6,576 bases of DNA from the NCBI GenBank assembly GCA_017631215.1, contig JAGBTR010000212.1:1-6576 (forward strand), in the 5' to 3' direction. Below are positions 6,132 through 6,576 of the stretch, one piece after another. The notes below the pieces were generated by a model that saw nothing but the letters and a program-made list of their open reading frames with translations, searched no databases and was not told where the DNA came from. The stretch comes from Clostridia bacterium (GTDB lineage Bacteria > Bacillota > Clostridia > Oscillospirales > CAG-272). The position numbers and the translations under genes are program-made. Numbering within the stretch: the stretch's first letter is position 1; every line of letters starts with the position of its first letter.

Positions 6132-6148
6132 TTGACAAGTGCTTTCAA
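6132..6148. repeat. short bulged inverted repeat in the nifJ leader
   Basis: TTGACAAGTGCTTTCAA: the arm TTGA-AAG (with one bulged C) pairs with CTTTCAA around a two-base centre. It is too tight for a good RNA hairpin and could be an operator. It contains a TTGACA, but no matching -10 box follows at the right distance. Confidence 0.35.
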
Positions 6149-6163
6149 AAAACAATTTATTTT

Positions 6164-6501
<338 letters not shown>

Positions 6502-6576
6502 AAGATAGCAGGTGAGCTTCTCCCCAGCGTTATTCACGTATCTGCTCGTTGCGTAGCTTCCCACGCTCTTAACATT
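6502..6576 (+). pseudogene. nifJ: continuation of nifJ frame after the in-frame stop, cut by window edge
   Basis: In the same frame as 6181, the 25 codons after the TAA read KIAGELLPSVIHVSAR then CVASHALNI. This is the next conserved block of pyruvate:ferredoxin oxidoreductase and includes the counterpart of active-site Arg114 (codon 123 here). No frameshift separates it from the N-terminal part and there is no new ribosome binding site, so it is the same gene and not a second one. The codon ATA at 6505-6507 stands where ATC would fit this GC-rich genome better. Confidence 0.85.

Noticed and set aside
6119..6145. A CIRCE element in the nifJ leader, suggested by AAGTGCT
   Set aside because: The sequence at the place where a left arm should be does not match TTAGCACTC, so only a short chance half-site exists.
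6132..6160. A third nifJ promoter using the perfect TTGACA at 6132-6137
   Set aside because: No acceptable -10 box lies 16-18 bases downstream, and the position would leave no room before the ribosome binding site.

Overview
The window looks like a chromosomal piece of an anaerobic Bacillota bacterium, most likely a GC-rich member of Clostridia. Three things point there: the gene order hrcA-grpE-dnaK behind a CIRCE operator, a DnaK nucleotide-binding domain that lacks the insert found in Gram-negative DnaK, and the 5' end of a pyruvate:ferredoxin oxidoreductase gene. Coding DNA is GC-rich, the intergenic regions are AT-rich, and ribosome binding sites are strong AGGAGG types. No species is claimed.

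Layout from left to right. On the minus strand, positions 1-2793 hold the class I heat-shock operon, read right to left: hrcA (repressor), grpE (nucleotide exchange factor) and dnaK (chaperone, cut by the window edge). Positions 2794-3138 carry no gene. That stretch holds the hrcA ribosome binding site, a near-perfect CIRCE, a strong sigma-A promoter, a second degraded CIRCE, a possible distal promoter, and the terminator of the next operon. Positions 3139-5889, also minus strand, form a tightly overlapping three-gene operon: a MoxR AAA+ ATPase, a DUF58 protein, and a small two-pass membrane protein that resembles the DUF4129 tail of transglutaminase-type proteins. Positions 5890-6180 are a divergent promoter region. 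From 6181 to the right edge, on the plus strand, lies the start of nifJ (pyruvate:ferredoxin oxidoreductase).

How they work together. HrcA represses its own operon at CIRCE, and GrpE and DnaK are the co-chaperone and chaperone that restore protein folding. The MoxR-DUF58 pair is a common ATPase plus substrate or partner module of unknown detailed function, often linked to assembly or activation of envelope complexes. Here it comes with a small membrane partner but no transglutaminase domain. NifJ would couple pyruvate oxidation to ferredoxin reduction and acetyl-CoA formation.

Most of the window is ordinary core genome. The strongest anomaly is in nifJ: an in-frame TAA replaces a normally conserved Tyr codon while the reading frame stays well conserved to the window edge, and about 125 bases upstream the gene carries a 24-base tandem duplication not expected in the family. 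These may be true damage or assembly or sequencing errors. I do not see a convincing new biological system. The most open biology is the MoxR/DUF58/DUF4129-like trio.
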